The notes below the pieces were generated by a model. That model was given only the letters and a program-made list of their open reading frames with translations, made no database searches and was not told the origin of the DNA. Below, one piece after another: positions 1 to 9,951 of a stretch of 64,000 nucleotides of DNA. This DNA is from Betaproteobacteria bacterium (lineage in GTDB: Bacteria > Pseudomonadota > Gammaproteobacteria > Burkholderiales > Casimicrobiaceae). A program made the translations under genes and the position numbers. Each line of letters starts with the position of its first letter. Position 1 is the first letter of the stretch. Location of the stretch: positions 1 through 64,000 of the forward strand of contig JADIZG010000005.1 in NCBI GenBank assembly GCA_016704895.1, written 5' to 3'.

Positions 1-1490
1 CCGATCTCCTCGGCGTTGGTATCGCGCGTGGGTCGCGCTTCGGCGAGCCGGCCCTGCGCGATCACGGCGAGCCGGTCGCAGATCTCGAACAGCTCGTCGA
101 GCTCCTCGGAGACGACGAGCACCGCGACGCCCGCGTCGCGCAGGTCGATCAGCGCCTGGCGGATCTGCGCGGCGGCGCCGACGTCGACGCCCCAGGTCGG
201 CTGCGCGGCGATCATCACCCGCGGCTGCTGGCGGATCTCGCGGCCGACGATGAATTTCTGCAGGTTGCCGCCCGACAGCGACCGCGCCGTCGCGTCCGGT
301 CCGCCGGCCTTCACGCGGAACTCGGCGATCGTCTGCTCGGCGTACGCGCGCACCGCGTCCGCGCGCACGAAATGGCGGCGGACCAGTCCCTGGCGGTGCG
401 CGGTCAGCAGCGCGTTCTCGGCGAGCGACATCTCGGGCACCGCGCCGCGCCCCAGGCGCTCCTCGGGCACGAACGCGAGGCCGAGCGCGCGCCGCTCCTC
501 GGCGTCGAGCCTGCCCGCGGCGGCGCCCATCAAGCGCACGACGTCCGGATCGTCGACCGTCCGCTCGCCGGAAAGTGCCGCCATCAGCTCCTTCTGGCCG
601 TTGCCCGACACGCCCGCGATGCCGACGATCTCGCCCGCGCGCACGGTCAGCCGGATCTCGTGCAGCGCCGTGCCGAACGGGTCGTCGGCCGGAAGCGAGA
701 GCCCGTCGACGACGAGCCGCGGCTCGCCGACCTGCGCCTCGCGGTGCTGCGGGTGCGGCAGGTCGCCGCCGATCATCATCCGCGCGAGCGACGCGGACGA
801 CTCCTCGCGCGGGTCGCAGGTGCCGGTGACCTTGCCCGCGCGCAGCACCGTCGCGCGCGTGCACAGCGCGCGGATCTCGTCGAGCTTGTGGCTGATGTAG
901 AGGATGCTGCAGCCCTCGGCGGAGAGCCGCCGGAGCGTCTCGAAGAGCTTCGAGACCGCCTGCGGCGTCAGCACCGACGTCGGCTCGTCCATGATCAGCA
1001 GCCGCGGGTCCTGCAGCAGGCAGCGCACGATCTCGACGCGCTGGCGCTCGCCGACCGACATCGTGTGCACGTGGCGGTCCGGGTCGAGCGGCAGCCCGTA
1101 GCGCGCCGACACCTCGCGGATCCGCCCGGGCAGGTCGCCTCCCGCGCGCTCGCGGTCGAGCGCGAGCGCGATGTTCTCCGCGACGGTGAGCGTCTCGAAC
1201 AGCGAGAAGTGCTGGAACACCATGCCGATGCCGAGCCGCCGCGCGCGCGCCGGATTGGCGATCGTCACCGCCTGGCCCTCCCAGCGGATCGTGCCGGCGT
1301 CGGGCTTGACGACGCCGTAGATCACCTTCATCAGCGTCGACTTGCCCGCGCCGTTCTCGCCCAGCACCGCGTGGATCTCGCCCGGCGCGACGTCGAGGTC
1401 GATGCCGTCGTTCGCGACGACCGCCGGGTACACCTTCGTGATGGCCGAAAGCGCGAGACGCGCGGCCGGCGGGGCGGGCGCGTGCGTCAC
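1..1490 (-). CDS. Sugar/nucleoside-type ABC transporter ATPase (BMP-family system), 3' end cut
   Basis: The frame encodes two tandem ABC ATPase domains, as in the ATPases that serve BMP-type simple-sugar or nucleoside importers. Domain one has Walker A GENGAGKST, a Q-loop in VFQHFSLFE, the signature LSVGERQRVE and MDEPTSVLT. Domain two has the degenerate A site (GVSGNGQKELM) typical of the family and signature LSGGNLQK. The start is taken as GTG, because it overlaps the xdhC stop as GTGA. The 3' end runs off the window just after the second domain, so only a few residues are missing. Its place directly behind xdhABC suggests, by inference, uptake of a purine or nucleoside for xanthine dehydrogenase. 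Confidence 0.88.
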   Translation of the reverse strand, partial: MTHAPAPPAARLALSAITKVYPAVVANDGIDLDVAPGEIHAVLGENGAGKSTLMKVIYGVVKPDAGTIRWEGQAVTIANPARARRLGIGMVFQHFSLFETLTVAENIALALDRERAGGDLPGRIREVSARYGLPLDPDRHVHTMSVGERQRVEIVRCLLQDPRLLIMDEPTSVLTPQAVSKLFETLRRLSAEGCSILYISHKLDEIRALCTRATVLRAGKVTGTCDPREESSASLARMMIGGDLPHPQHREAQVGEPRLVVDGLSLPADDPFGTALHEIRLTVRAGEIVGIAGVSGNGQKELMAALSGERTVDDPDVVRLMGAAAGRLDAEERRALGLAFVPEERLGRGAVPEMSLAENALLTAHRQGLVRRHFVRADAVRAYAEQTIAEFRVKAGGPDATARSLSGGNLQKFIVGREIRQQPRVMIAAQPTWGVDVGAAAQIRQALIDLRDAGVAVLVVSEELDELFEICDRLAVIAQGRLAEARPTRDTNAEEI

Positions 1491-2572
1491 GTCCGCTCCT
1501 GCCGCCGCGGCAACGCGCGCACCGTCGAGGACTCGGACGCGGCGCGCAGACGTTCCCGCACGCCGAGCATTTCTGCAGCGACGCCGACGGCGATCGCGCC
1601 GGGCTCCTTGCTCGCGAGACCCGACTGCGCGCCGATCGGGCAGGTGACGCGGGCGAGCTCCGTCCCGGGCGCGCCGCGAGCCGCGAGCCGCCGCTCGAAT
1701 TGCGCGCGCTTGGGCTTCGACCCGATGAGCCCGAGGTACGCCCAGTCGTGCCGCTCGAGCGCGGCCTCGACGATGTCGAAGTCGAGGTCGTGGCTGTGGG
1801 TCATCACGACGACGTACGCGCCGCGCGGAGCATCCGCGACTTCGGCGGCGGGCGCGTCCGTCGCGACGATCTCGACGTTGTCGGGGACGGTCGCGGGGAA
1901 GTCGTGTTCGCGTTCGTCGATCCAGCGCACGCGGCACGGGAGCGCGCCCAGGACCTGCACGAGCGCGCGGCCGACGTGGCCGTTGCCGAACAGCACGACG
2001 TCGAACGCGTGCGGCCGCACGACGTGAATGAAGAGCGAGGCGCCGTCGACCTCCGTGGTGCCGGTCCTGCCGCCGGGCGCGAGTCGCGCACGCGCTGCCG
2101 CGACGGCCGCCGCGTCGTGCGACGCGCTGCCGAGCGATCCGCGCGCGGTCTCCGCGGTGACGACGACGCGGTGCGGCGCGCCCGCCGGCTCGCCCAGCCG
2201 GTGCACCAGCGCGAACGCGGTGGACGTGCGCTCGCAGGCGTCCGCGAGCTCGAGCCACGGCGCCGCGCCGTCGACGATCGCGAACGCGACCGTCGCGACG
2301 CCGCCGCAGCACTGGCCCAGACGCGCGGCGAGCGGGAAGCGCACGAGCCAGGTCGCGGCCGGCGTCGTGCCCGCGATCGCCTCGCGCGCGAGCCGCGTCG
2401 CCTCGTGCTCGAGATGCCCGCCGCCGATCGTCCCATGCTGGCCCGAGGCGGAGACGACCATCCACGCACCGGACTCGCGCGGCACCGAGCCGCTGCCGTT
2501 CGCGATCGCGACGACGACGGCGCGCCCGTCGGTGGCGATCGCCCGGCCCAGGACGCCCGCGAGCCCGCTCAT
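1487..2572 (-). CDS. xdhC: Xanthine dehydrogenase accessory protein XdhC
   Basis: The 361-residue protein matches XdhC/CoxI, the chaperone that carries and sulfurates the molybdenum cofactor before insertion into XdhB. The N-terminal XdhC_CoxI domain has the GQCCGG motif (around residues 86-91), and the C-terminal Rossmann domain begins at VVLFGNGHVGRALV (around 205). The ATG overlaps the xdhB stop as ATGA, and its own stop overlaps the downstream ABC gene, so the cluster is tightly translationally coupled. Order xdhA-xdhB-xdhC is standard. No anomaly is visible. Confidence 0.93.
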   Translation of the reverse strand: MSGLAGVLGRAIATDGRAVVVAIANGSGSVPRESGAWMVVSASGQHGTIGGGHLEHEATRLAREAIAGTTPAATWLVRFPLAARLGQCCGGVATVAFAIVDGAAPWLELADACERTSTAFALVHRLGEPAGAPHRVVVTAETARGSLGSASHDAAAVAAARARLAPGGRTGTTEVDGASLFIHVVRPHAFDVVLFGNGHVGRALVQVLGALPCRVRWIDEREHDFPATVPDNVEIVATDAPAAEVADAPRGAYVVVMTHSHDLDFDIVEAALERHDWAYLGLIGSKPKRAQFERRLAARGAPGTELARVTCPIGAQSGLASKEPGAIAVGVAAEMLGVRERLRAASESSTVRALPRRQERT

Positions 2573-4917
2573 GCCTGCGTCTCCGCGCGGCGCTTCAGAT
2601 CGTCGACCGCGGCGAGGATGCGCTCGTCGGTCGCGGGCGCGTCGAGGTCGGGCAGATAGCGGTAGCCGGCGACGCTCGCGACGGCGTCGCGCAGCGCGTG
2701 GAAGCCGGCGAGCGCGAGCATGAACGGCGGCTCGCCGACGGCCTTGCTGCGGTGGATCGTCGCTTCGCGGTTCTCGCCGGGCCAGAAGTCGACCCGCGCG
2801 CGCGCCGGCCAGTCGCGCGAGGTCGGGATCTTGTAGGTGGACGGCGCGTGCGTCCTGAGCTCGCCCTTCGCGTCCCAGACGAGCTCCTCCATCGCGAGCC
2901 AGCCCCAGCCCTGCAGGAAGCCGCCCTCGATCTGGCCGCGGTCGATCGCCGGGTTGAGCGAGCGCCCGACGTCGTGGAGGATGTCGACCGCGAGCAGCCG
3001 GTGCTCGCCGGTCAGCGTGTCGATCGCGACCTCGGCGCAGGCCGCGCCGTAGGAGAAATAGAAGAACGGCCGGCCGGTCAGCGACTTCGGATCGTAGTGG
3101 ACCTTGGGCGTCGCATAGAACCCGGTCGCCGAGAGCTGCACGCGCGCGAGGTACGCGGCGCGGGCGAGCTTCGCGAACGGAATCGACTTGTCGCCTCCGC
3201 TCGCGACGCCGTCGCGGAACTCGACCGCGTCCGCCGCGCACCCGAGCATGCGCGCGGCGTGCGCGGCGAGGCGTCCGCGCAGCGTGCGCGCGGCGTCGCG
3301 CGCCGCCATGCCGTTCAGGTCGCTGCCCGAGGACGCAGCCGTCGGCGAGGCGTTCGGCACCTTGCTCGTGTCCGACGCGGTCACGCGCACGCGGTCGGGC
3401 GCGAGCCCCAGCTCCTGCGCGACGACCTGCTGCACCTTGGTGAACAGCCCCTGTCCCATCTCGGTGCCGCCGTGGTTCAGCAGCACCGTGCCGTCGGAAT
3501 AGACGTGCAGGAGAGCGCCCGCCTGGTTGTAGTGCGTCGCGGTGAACGAGATGCCGAACTTGACCGGCGTCAGCGCGAGGCCGCGCCTGATCACCGGGCT
3601 CGCCTCGTTCCACGCGGTGATCTCGGCCCGCCGCTCGCGGTAGCGCGACGTCCGCTCGAGGTGCTCGATCAGCCCGGGCGCGATGTTGTCCTCGACCGTC
3701 ATGCCGTAGGGCGTGACGTTGCGCTCGCTCGTCCCGTACAGGTTCGCCTTGCGCACGTCGAGCGGGTCGAGCCCGGTCGCACGCGCGACCGCGTCGATCA
3801 CCGCCTCGATCGCGAACATGCCCTGCGGGCCGCCGAAGCCGCGGAACGCGGTGTCGGACACGGTGTTCGTCCGGCAGCGGTACGAGTGGATCGCCACGTC
3901 GGGCAGCCAGTAGGCGTTGTCGGCGTGGAACACCGCGCGGTCGTTGATCGGACCCGAGAGGTCCGCCGAGAACCCGCAGCGCGACGCGAGCGTGAGGTCG
4001 AGCGCGAGGATGCGGCCCTCGTCGTCGTATCCGACGTCGTACCCGTGCACGAACGCGTGGCGCTTGCCGGTCGAGCGCATGTCGTCGTCGCGGTCGAGCC
4101 TGAGCTTCACCGCGCGTCCGGTGCGCCGCGCGAGGATTGCCGCGACGCACGCGAACAGCGACATCTGCGTCTCTTTCCCGCCGAACCCGCCGCCCATCCG
4201 CCGGCACTCGACGACGACGTCGTGGTCCGCGATGCCGAGCGCGCGCGCGACCATGTGCTGCACCTCGCCCGGGTGCTGCGTCGAGCAGTGCACGTGCATC
4301 GCGCCGCCCTCGCGCGGGATCGCGAGCGCGACCTGCCCCTCGAGGTAGAAGTGGTCCTGGCCGCCCGAGCGCACGGTGCCCGACAGCCGGTGCGGCGCGC
4401 GGGCCAGCGCCGCCGCCGCGTCGCCGCGCCTGACGTGCACCGGCGGCAGCACGAACGACGCTGCGGCCATCGCCTCCTCGATCGAGAGGACCGCCGGCAG
4501 CGGTTCGACGTCGAAGCGGCCGAGGCGGGCCGCGCGCCGCGCCGCCTCGACGCTCGTCGCCGCGACGGCGAACACCGGCTGTCCGGCGAACTGCACGCCG
4601 CCGTCCGCGAGGATCGGGTCGTCGTGCACGATCGGACCCACGTCGTTCGCACCGGGGACGTCGGCTGCGACGATCGCGTCGACGACACCGGGCGCCGCAC
4701 GCACCGCGTCGAGATGGACCGCCCGCAGGCGTCCGTGCGCGACCGGCGAGATGCCGACCGCGGCGTGCAGCATGCCCTTCGGCTCGGGCAGGTCGTCGGT
4801 GTACGCCGCTTCGCCCGACACGTGCAGCGAGGCCGAGTCGTGCGGCAGCGGCATGCCGACGACGGTGCTCGCATCGGCGACGGCGAGGTCGGGCAACGGC
4901 ACGCGGGGATCGTTCAT
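2569..4917 (-). CDS. xdhB: Xanthine dehydrogenase, molybdopterin-binding subunit
   Basis: The 782-residue protein is the large catalytic subunit that oxidises hypoxanthine and xanthine at the Mo cofactor. It shows the hammerhead domain at the N terminus, the Moco-binding MGGGFGGKET motif at 241-250 and the catalytic glutamate in GEPPF near residue 729. Length matches bacterial XdhB. ATG at 4917 follows the xdhA stop by five bases; an in-frame GTG at 4926 would give a GTGA overlap and is an alternative start. It lies between xdhA and xdhC in one operon. Confidence 0.95.
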   Translation of the reverse strand: MNDPRVPLPDLAVADASTVVGMPLPHDSASLHVSGEAAYTDDLPEPKGMLHAAVGISPVAHGRLRAVHLDAVRAAPGVVDAIVAADVPGANDVGPIVHDDPILADGGVQFAGQPVFAVAATSVEAARRAARLGRFDVEPLPAVLSIEEAMAAASFVLPPVHVRRGDAAAALARAPHRLSGTVRSGGQDHFYLEGQVALAIPREGGAMHVHCSTQHPGEVQHMVARALGIADHDVVVECRRMGGGFGGKETQMSLFACVAAILARRTGRAVKLRLDRDDDMRSTGKRHAFVHGYDVGYDDEGRILALDLTLASRCGFSADLSGPINDRAVFHADNAYWLPDVAIHSYRCRTNTVSDTAFRGFGGPQGMFAIEAVIDAVARATGLDPLDVRKANLYGTSERNVTPYGMTVEDNIAPGLIEHLERTSRYRERRAEITAWNEASPVIRRGLALTPVKFGISFTATHYNQAGALLHVYSDGTVLLNHGGTEMGQGLFTKVQQVVAQELGLAPDRVRVTASDTSKVPNASPTAASSGSDLNGMAARDAARTLRGRLAAHAARMLGCAADAVEFRDGVASGGDKSIPFAKLARAAYLARVQLSATGFYATPKVHYDPKSLTGRPFFYFSYGAACAEVAIDTLTGEHRLLAVDILHDVGRSLNPAIDRGQIEGGFLQGWGWLAMEELVWDAKGELRTHAPSTYKIPTSRDWPARARVDFWPGENREATIHRSKAVGEPPFMLALAGFHALRDAVASVAGYRYLPDLDAPATDERILAAVDDLKRRAETQA

Positions 4918-4922
4918 CGCGG

Positions 4923-6451
4923 TCACCGGGTCGCGGAGACCTGCTCGACGCGGGTGGCCGGGGGCGCGCTCGCGCCGGTCTCGAGCCACAGCCGGCGCAT
5001 CAGGTTGCCGAGCGCCCGGCGCCGGTAGGCGGCCGAGGCGCGCATGTCGTCGATCGGCGTGAACTCGCCTTCCAGCGCGCGTGCGGCCGCCTCCGCGGTG
5101 GCGGCGGTCCAGCGCGACCCGGCGAGCGTCGCCTCCGTCGCGACCGCGCGCTTCGGCGTTGCCGCGACGCCCCCGCAGGCGATCCGCGCCGACACGATGC
5201 GCTCGCCGTCGAGCACGAGCGCGAACGCCGCGAACACCGCCGAGATGTCCTGGTCGCGGCGCTTCGACAGCTTGTACGCGCGGAGCGCGAGGCCGCCCGC
5301 GCGGCGCGGCACGCGGACCGACGCGACGAACTCGCCGGGGACGCGCGCGGTCTTCTGGTAGGCGAGGTAGAAGTCCTCGAGCGGGATCGCGCGGACCGTG
5401 CTGCCCTTGCGCAGCACGACCTCGGCGCCCAGCGCGATCAGCGCCGGCATCGAATCGCCGATCGGCGAGCCGTTCGCGACGTTGCCGCCCAGCGTGCCGG
5501 CGTTGCGGATCGGCACCGACGCGAAGCGCTGCCAGGCTTCCGCGAGCTCCGGGTAGTCGCCGTCCAGCGCGTCGAAGGCGTCGGCCAGCGTCGCGGCGGC
5601 GCCGATCTCGATCGCATCGCTGCCCGCGCGAACGAGCGCGAGTTCGCGCACCGCGCCGGTCGAGACGAGCGTGCCGAGGTCGCGGTGCTGCTTGGTGATC
5701 CACAGGCCGACGTCGGTGGCGCCGGCCACGATGCGCGCGTCGGGATCGGCGGCGCAGGCCGCGGCGAGGCCGTCGGCGTCGACCGGCGCGATCCAGCGCT
5801 GGCCCTCGCCTTCGTAGACGAACGTCCGGTCGCGCCGGAGCGCGTCGAGCTGCGACGCGAGGAACTGTTCGTCGGCGGAGACGATGCGGCTGCCGTCGGC
5901 GGCGACGCCCGGACCCCGCCAGCCGGTCGCGCCGCACGCCTGCGCGTCGATCGCGCCCATGCGCTCGGCGGCGGCGAGGATCGGGCGGTAACCGGTGCAG
6001 CGGCACAGGTTGCCCGACAGCGCGTCGTCGGCCGCCTCGCGCGACGGCGCCCGCGCGTTCTTGTACAGGCCGAAGAGGCTCATCGCGAAGCCGGGCGTGC
6101 AGAAGCCGCACTGCGACCCGTGGCACTCGACGAGCGCCTGCTGCACCGGATGGAGCGCGCCGGACGGGTGCGCAGGCTCTCGACGGTGAACACCGCCTTG
6201 CCGTCGAGCGAGGGGATGAGCCGGATGCAGGCGTTGACCGGCTTCCAGGCGAGCGTGCCGTCGCCGCGCGACTCGGCGACGACGACCGTGCACGCGCCGC
6301 AGTCGCCCTCGGCGCAGCCTTCCTTCGTGCCGGGGAGCTGCCGCGTCTCGCGCAGCCAGGAGAGGAGCGTCGCCTGCGGCGAGACGCCGGAGACGTCGAC
6401 GCGCTCGCCGTTCAGCACGAGGCGGATCGGGTCGTTCCCGTTGGCGGGCAT
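4923..6451 (-). CDS. xdhA: Xanthine dehydrogenase small subunit (2Fe-2S/FAD), apparent frameshift
   Basis: This is the iron-sulfur/FAD subunit, passing electrons from XdhB to NAD. The start is ATG 6451. The first 94 residues carry the ferredoxin-type cluster (Cys46, 51, 54, 75) and end at VFTVESLR. The protein then continues in another frame from about 6175 with SGALHPVQQALVECHGS, the second cluster (CGFCTPG, CRCTGY) and the FAD domain (VAGATDVGLWITKQ). The total span is 3n+2, as expected for one lost base near 6170-6178. Both halves are well conserved, so a sequencing error is as likely as a true mutation; if real, the operon would be crippled. Confidence 0.88.
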
Positions 6452-6642
6452 GGGCGGAGGCGGTGCGCGGGCAACCGGGCGCCGGTGCGCCCGGGATCGT
6501 CGTGCATCCTCCCGCCGGGACTGGCGTTTGTCAACCGCGCGCGCGGGCCGTGCATACCGTTGCTGGCGCGACGATTCGGGGCGGTTCCATTGAGCAGCCG
6601 TGGCGGAACGCGGCACGTTCGGTGAACGCCGGGTGTCGATCA

Positions 6643-6650
6643 TGTATACA
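6643..6650. promoter_or_regulatory. Palindrome TGTATACA between xdhA and gntR, candidate operator
   Basis: A perfect 8-bp palindrome, TGTATACA, lies in the divergent intergenic region, in a locally A+T-rich patch. GntR/FCD regulators commonly bind short palindromes of this kind beside their own gene. It includes TATACA, which could act as a -10 for xdhA, so occupancy would block that promoter. A separate TTGACC (6680) with TACGCT 18 bases on could drive gntR. This is inferred from position only. Confidence 0.4.
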
Positions 6651-6738
6651 CGATTGTGAGTGCGCGTATCCCGTCCGTATTGACCCGAAAGCGCCAGCCG
6701 GCTTACGCTGACCGGAGGGCGGATCGGGGAGAGGGACG

Positions 6739-7821
6739 ATGGCGGCGCGGCGGCAGGCGGCGGGAGGGGCGGAGGCGCGTATCTGCGACGCGATACGCGC
6801 CTCGATCCTCGCGCGTAGGCTCGCGCCGGGCACCAAGCTGCAGGAGCTCGCGCTCGGGCAGTTCTTCGGCGTCTCGCGCACGATCGTGCGCCAGGCGCTG
6901 CGGCGGCTCGACCACGAGGGCATCGTCAGCCTGCGCGAGAAGCGCGTGGCGGTCGTCGCGAGGCCCTCCGCGTCCGACGTGCGCCACACGTTCGCCGCGC
7001 GGCGCGTGATCGAGGCGGCGGCAGTCGAGGCTGCGGTCGCGCGCATCGACAAGGCGTCGATCGCGGCGCTCAAGCAGCTCGTGCGGGACGAGGACGCCGC
7101 GTACGCGCGCGGCGACCGCGGCGCGGGGCTCGAACGCTCGCTCGCGTTCCACCATCGCCTCGCCGACCTCTGCGGCAATCCCGTGCTCGCGCGCTACGCC
7201 CGCGAGCTGGTGCTGCAGTCGTCGCTCGCGATCGCGCTCTACGAGCGGAGCGGCGTCGCGCACGCGCGCGCCGACCACGCTGCGCTGGTCGACGCGATCG
7301 CGCGACGGGACGGCCGGCGTGCCGGGCGCCTGATGGCGGCGCACGTCGACGAGCTGGCATCGCGCCTCGCGCTCGACGGCGCGGCGACGCCGTCGCTCGC
7401 CGAGATCCTCGGCGGCCGGACCGGCGCCGCGGCAGCGGCCGCTCGCAGGAGGTTGGCGCTAACTTCGCCGCCCTACGAGCCCGACGGCCATGCGCCAACG
7501 CCTGACTCCGCTTCGAGCCGCGCTCGCCGTCGTCGCCTGGTCACCGGCGCATCCGCGAGTGCGGCGTCGCCGGTCCGACGCTCCGCATCCGGGCGACCGG
7601 CACGATCGAGCTGGGCTACCGCGACGACGCCGCGCCGTTCTCGTACAAGGATCGCGAAGGCCGCGTGCGCGGCTACTCGGTCGAGTTGTGCGAGCGGGCC
7701 GCCGCGGAAGTCGCGCGGGTCGCGGGCGTGCCCGCGCTCAGGACCGAATGGAAGCCGCTCTCCGCCGGCGAGCGCATCGACGCGGTCGCGCGCGGCGCGG
7801 TCGACCTCGAGTGCGGCATGA
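6739..7821 (+). CDS. GntR-family (FCD) transcriptional regulator
   Basis: Residues about 10-75 form a GntR winged helix (LQELALGQFFGVSRTIVRQALRRLDHEGIV) and about 80-215 an FCD ligand domain with the usual His/Asp metal-site pattern (FHHRLADLCGNP, HARADHAALVDAI). Start ATG 6739 has a purine-rich RBS. It is divergent from xdhABC and probably controls it. The homologous part ends near 7400-7470; the open frame then runs on to 7821 through low-complexity sequence that overlaps the next gene. That tail is unlikely to be real. A TAA at 7460 in another frame would give a normal-length protein if one base were miscalled. Confidence 0.75.
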   Translation: MAARRQAAGGAEARICDAIRASILARRLAPGTKLQELALGQFFGVSRTIVRQALRRLDHEGIVSLREKRVAVVARPSASDVRHTFAARRVIEAAAVEAAVARIDKASIAALKQLVRDEDAAYARGDRGAGLERSLAFHHRLADLCGNPVLARYARELVLQSSLAIALYERSGVAHARADHAALVDAIARRDGRRAGRLMAAHVDELASRLALDGAATPSLAEILGGRTGAAAAAARRRLALTSPPYEPDGHAPTPDSASSRARRRRLVTGASASAASPVRRSASGRPARSSWATATTPRRSRTRIAKAACAATRSSCASGPPRKSRGSRACPRSGPNGSRSPPASASTRSRAARSTSSAA

Positions 7822-8357
7822 CGACGATCTCGCTCTCGCGCATGGCGGTGGTCGACTTCAGCATGCCGATCTACGTCGACGGCGGTGCCGTGCTGGTCGG
7901 CACGCGCTCGAAGGCAGGCAAGCTCGCCGACCTGAAAGGCAGGCGCGTCGCGGTGATCCCGGGCACGACGACGGAGCAGGCGCTCGCGCGCACGCTGACG
8001 GCGATCGGGGCGCCGGCGATCGTCGTCCCGATCGCCAGCCTCGCGGAGGGGCTCGCGCAGCTCGCCGCGGGCAAGGTCGACGGCGTGGCGGGCGACCGCA
8101 TCGTGCTGACCGTCCAGCGCTCGCGTACGCCCGCCGCCGCCGGCAGCGACTTCCTGCCCTCGGACATCTCGTACGAGCCCTACGGCCTCGTGATGCGGCG
8201 CGACGATCCCGACTTCCGGCTCGCGGTGAACCGCGCGCTGGTCGAGCTCTACCGGAGCGGCGACATCGATCCGATCTTCCAGCGCTGGTTCGGCGCGCTC
8301 GGCCGCCCGGGACCGATGCTCCACGCGATGTTCTATCTCGCCACGGTGCCGCAATGA
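7490..8357 (+). CDS. Family-3 solute-binding protein (amino-acid ABC type), apparent frameshift
   Basis: This is an extracellular solute-binding protein of the amino-acid (SBP_bac_3) type: TIELGYRDDAAPFSYKD, GYSVELCERAA, the hinge VDLECGMTTISLSRM and DFSMPIYVDGG. The mature domain reads without interruption from about 7555 to the stop at 8355-8357, but that frame has no start codon before GTG 7665, which would remove the first strand. A signal-peptide-like segment (MRQRLTPLRAALAVVAW) begins at ATG 7490 in a different frame. One missing base near 7540 would join them. No permease or ATPase is adjacent, so it may be a stand-alone receptor. Its ligand is unknown. Confidence 0.7.
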
Positions 8358-8809
8358 GCGGGATCCGGATGGGGCGGCTTCGGGCGATGTTGATCGCCGG
8401 CGCGACCGTGCTCGCCGCGGCCGCCGTGCAGGCACAGCCGGCTCCGCGGTGCGACAACTGCGGCACGGTCGCCGGCGTTCGGCAGACGACCGAGAAGAAC
8501 ACGTGGACCCCTCTGGGGACCGCCGTGCCGTCGGGCGGTCCCGGCGATTCGATCGGCACCACCGGCCGGGCGACGAGCGCCTTCCAGATCGGACCGCAGG
8601 GGAAGAACCAGGGGCTGGTGATCCTCGGGTCGGCTGGCGGAGGCTCCTACGCGAAGCGTCCCGACAGCTACGAACAGCCGCGCTGGGACCTGGATGTGAA
8701 GATGGACGCCGGCGGGACAAGGACCGTCTCGCTGCGCTACGATCCCCCGTTCCGGCCCGGTGACCGCGTGCGCGTCTACGGCACGCAGCTCGAGCTGATC
8801 GACCCCTGA
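8354..8809 (+). CDS. Small exported protein with CDNCG motif, unknown function
   Basis: The 151-residue protein has a signal peptide (residues 1-28, ending VQAQ) followed by a short Cys pair (CDNCG). Its C terminus (LDVKMDAGGTRTVSLRYDPPF, then PGDRVRVYG) resembles the end of glycine-zipper outer-membrane proteins of the SlyB type. The central segment is Gly-rich but has no clear glycine zipper. The ATG overlaps the previous stop as ATGA, so the two are translated together. Function is not assigned. Confidence 0.6.
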   Translation: MSGIRMGRLRAMLIAGATVLAAAAVQAQPAPRCDNCGTVAGVRQTTEKNTWTPLGTAVPSGGPGDSIGTTGRATSAFQIGPQGKNQGLVILGSAGGGSYAKRPDSYEQPRWDLDVKMDAGGTRTVSLRYDPPFRPGDRVRVYGTQLELIDP

Positions 8810-8824
8810 CGCTCCCCAGCCTTC

Positions 8825-9937
8825 ATGGCCGCGCTCGCGATCAACGACCTGCCCGACGGACGCCGCGTCCTCGCGCTGGACGGTCGCCTCGACTCGAACA
8901 CGGTGCGCGCGGTCTGGAGCGACGCGCACCGCGCGCTCGCCGACGCGCCGGGCAAGCCGGTGACGGTCGACGCGGCGAAGGTCGACTATTGCGACGGCGC
9001 CGGCGTGGCGCTGCTGATCGACCTGATCGCGCAGGAGCGCGCGGCGCCGGTCGAGATCGCGAACCTCAAGCCCGCGTTCGAGCTGCTGCTCAAGCAGTTC
9101 GACCCGAAGCGCGTGGCGAAGGACATCGATCCCGAGGTGAAGCGCCGCCCGGCGATCGAGGAGATCGGGCGCGCGGCCGCGGCCGTCTGGAAGGACATCG
9201 CCGAGCAGATCACGTTCATCGGCGAGTTGAGCGCGGCGCTCTTCCACGCGCTCCTGCGGCCGCACACGGTGCGCTGGCGGGACGTGTGGCGCGTCTGCGA
9301 GCGCGTCGGCGTGGACGCGCTGCCGATCGTCGCGCTGATCAGCTTCCTGCTCGGCATGATCCTGGCGTTCCAGTCGGCGGTGCCGATGAAGCGGTTCGGC
9401 GCCGAGATCTTCGTCGCCGACCTGATCGGACTGTCGATGCTGCGCGAGCTGGGGCCGCTGATGACGGCCATCCTGCTCGCCGGCCGCTCGGGCGCGGCGT
9501 TCGCGGCCGAGATCGGCACGATGCGCGTCAACCAGGAGGTCGACGCGATCACGACGATGGGGCTCGACCCGGTGCGCTTCCTGGTGACGCCGAGGGTCAT
9601 CGCCGCGCTCCTGATGACGCCGCTGCTCGTGCTGTTCTCGATGCTCCTGGGGCTGGTCGGCGGCGCTATCACGATGACCTCGTTCTCGATCCCCGTCGTC
9701 ACCTTCATGAAGGAGGTCGAGAGCGCCGTCTCGTTCACCGACTTCATGGCCGGGTTCGTCAAGTCGTTCGTCTTCGCCATCCTGATCGCCGGCATCGGCT
9801 GCCTGCGCGGCCTGCAGACGGCCGCCGGCGCGTCGGCCGTCGGCGAATCCGCAACGAGGGCCGTGGTTTCGGGCATCATCCTGCTCGTCGTCGTCGACGG
9901 CATCTTCGCCGTCGCCTTCTACATCCTGAACATCTGA
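8825..9937 (+). CDS. MlaE-like lipid ABC permease with fused N-terminal STAS (MlaB-like) domain
   Basis: Residues 1-100 form a STAS domain (RRVLALDGRLDS, VDYCDGAGVALLIDLI), and about 120-370 are the MlaE permease family (GMILAFQSAVPMKRFGA, LRELGPLMTAILLAGRSGAAFAAEIGT). In E. coli the STAS protein MlaB is separate and regulates the MlaF ATPase; here it is fused to the permease. It opens a four-gene operon with an MlaF-like ATPase, an MCE protein and a lipoprotein, and should act in the inner membrane in phospholipid movement between membranes. The order and lipoprotein differ from canonical mlaFEDCB, so this is likely a paralogous system. Confidence 0.9.
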   Translation: MAALAINDLPDGRRVLALDGRLDSNTVRAVWSDAHRALADAPGKPVTVDAAKVDYCDGAGVALLIDLIAQERAAPVEIANLKPAFELLLKQFDPKRVAKDIDPEVKRRPAIEEIGRAAAAVWKDIAEQITFIGELSAALFHALLRPHTVRWRDVWRVCERVGVDALPIVALISFLLGMILAFQSAVPMKRFGAEIFVADLIGLSMLRELGPLMTAILLAGRSGAAFAAEIGTMRVNQEVDAITTMGLDPVRFLVTPRVIAALLMTPLLVLFSMLLGLVGGAITMTSFSIPVVTFMKEVESAVSFTDFMAGFVKSFVFAILIAGIGCLRGLQTAAGASAVGESATRAVVSGIILLVVVDGIFAVAFYILNI

Positions 9938-9951
9938 CGCTGCCGCCCCCG

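Noticed and set aside
2698..5028. Long plus-strand frame over xdhB
   Set aside because: Shadow of xdhB; no recognisable domain and biased composition.
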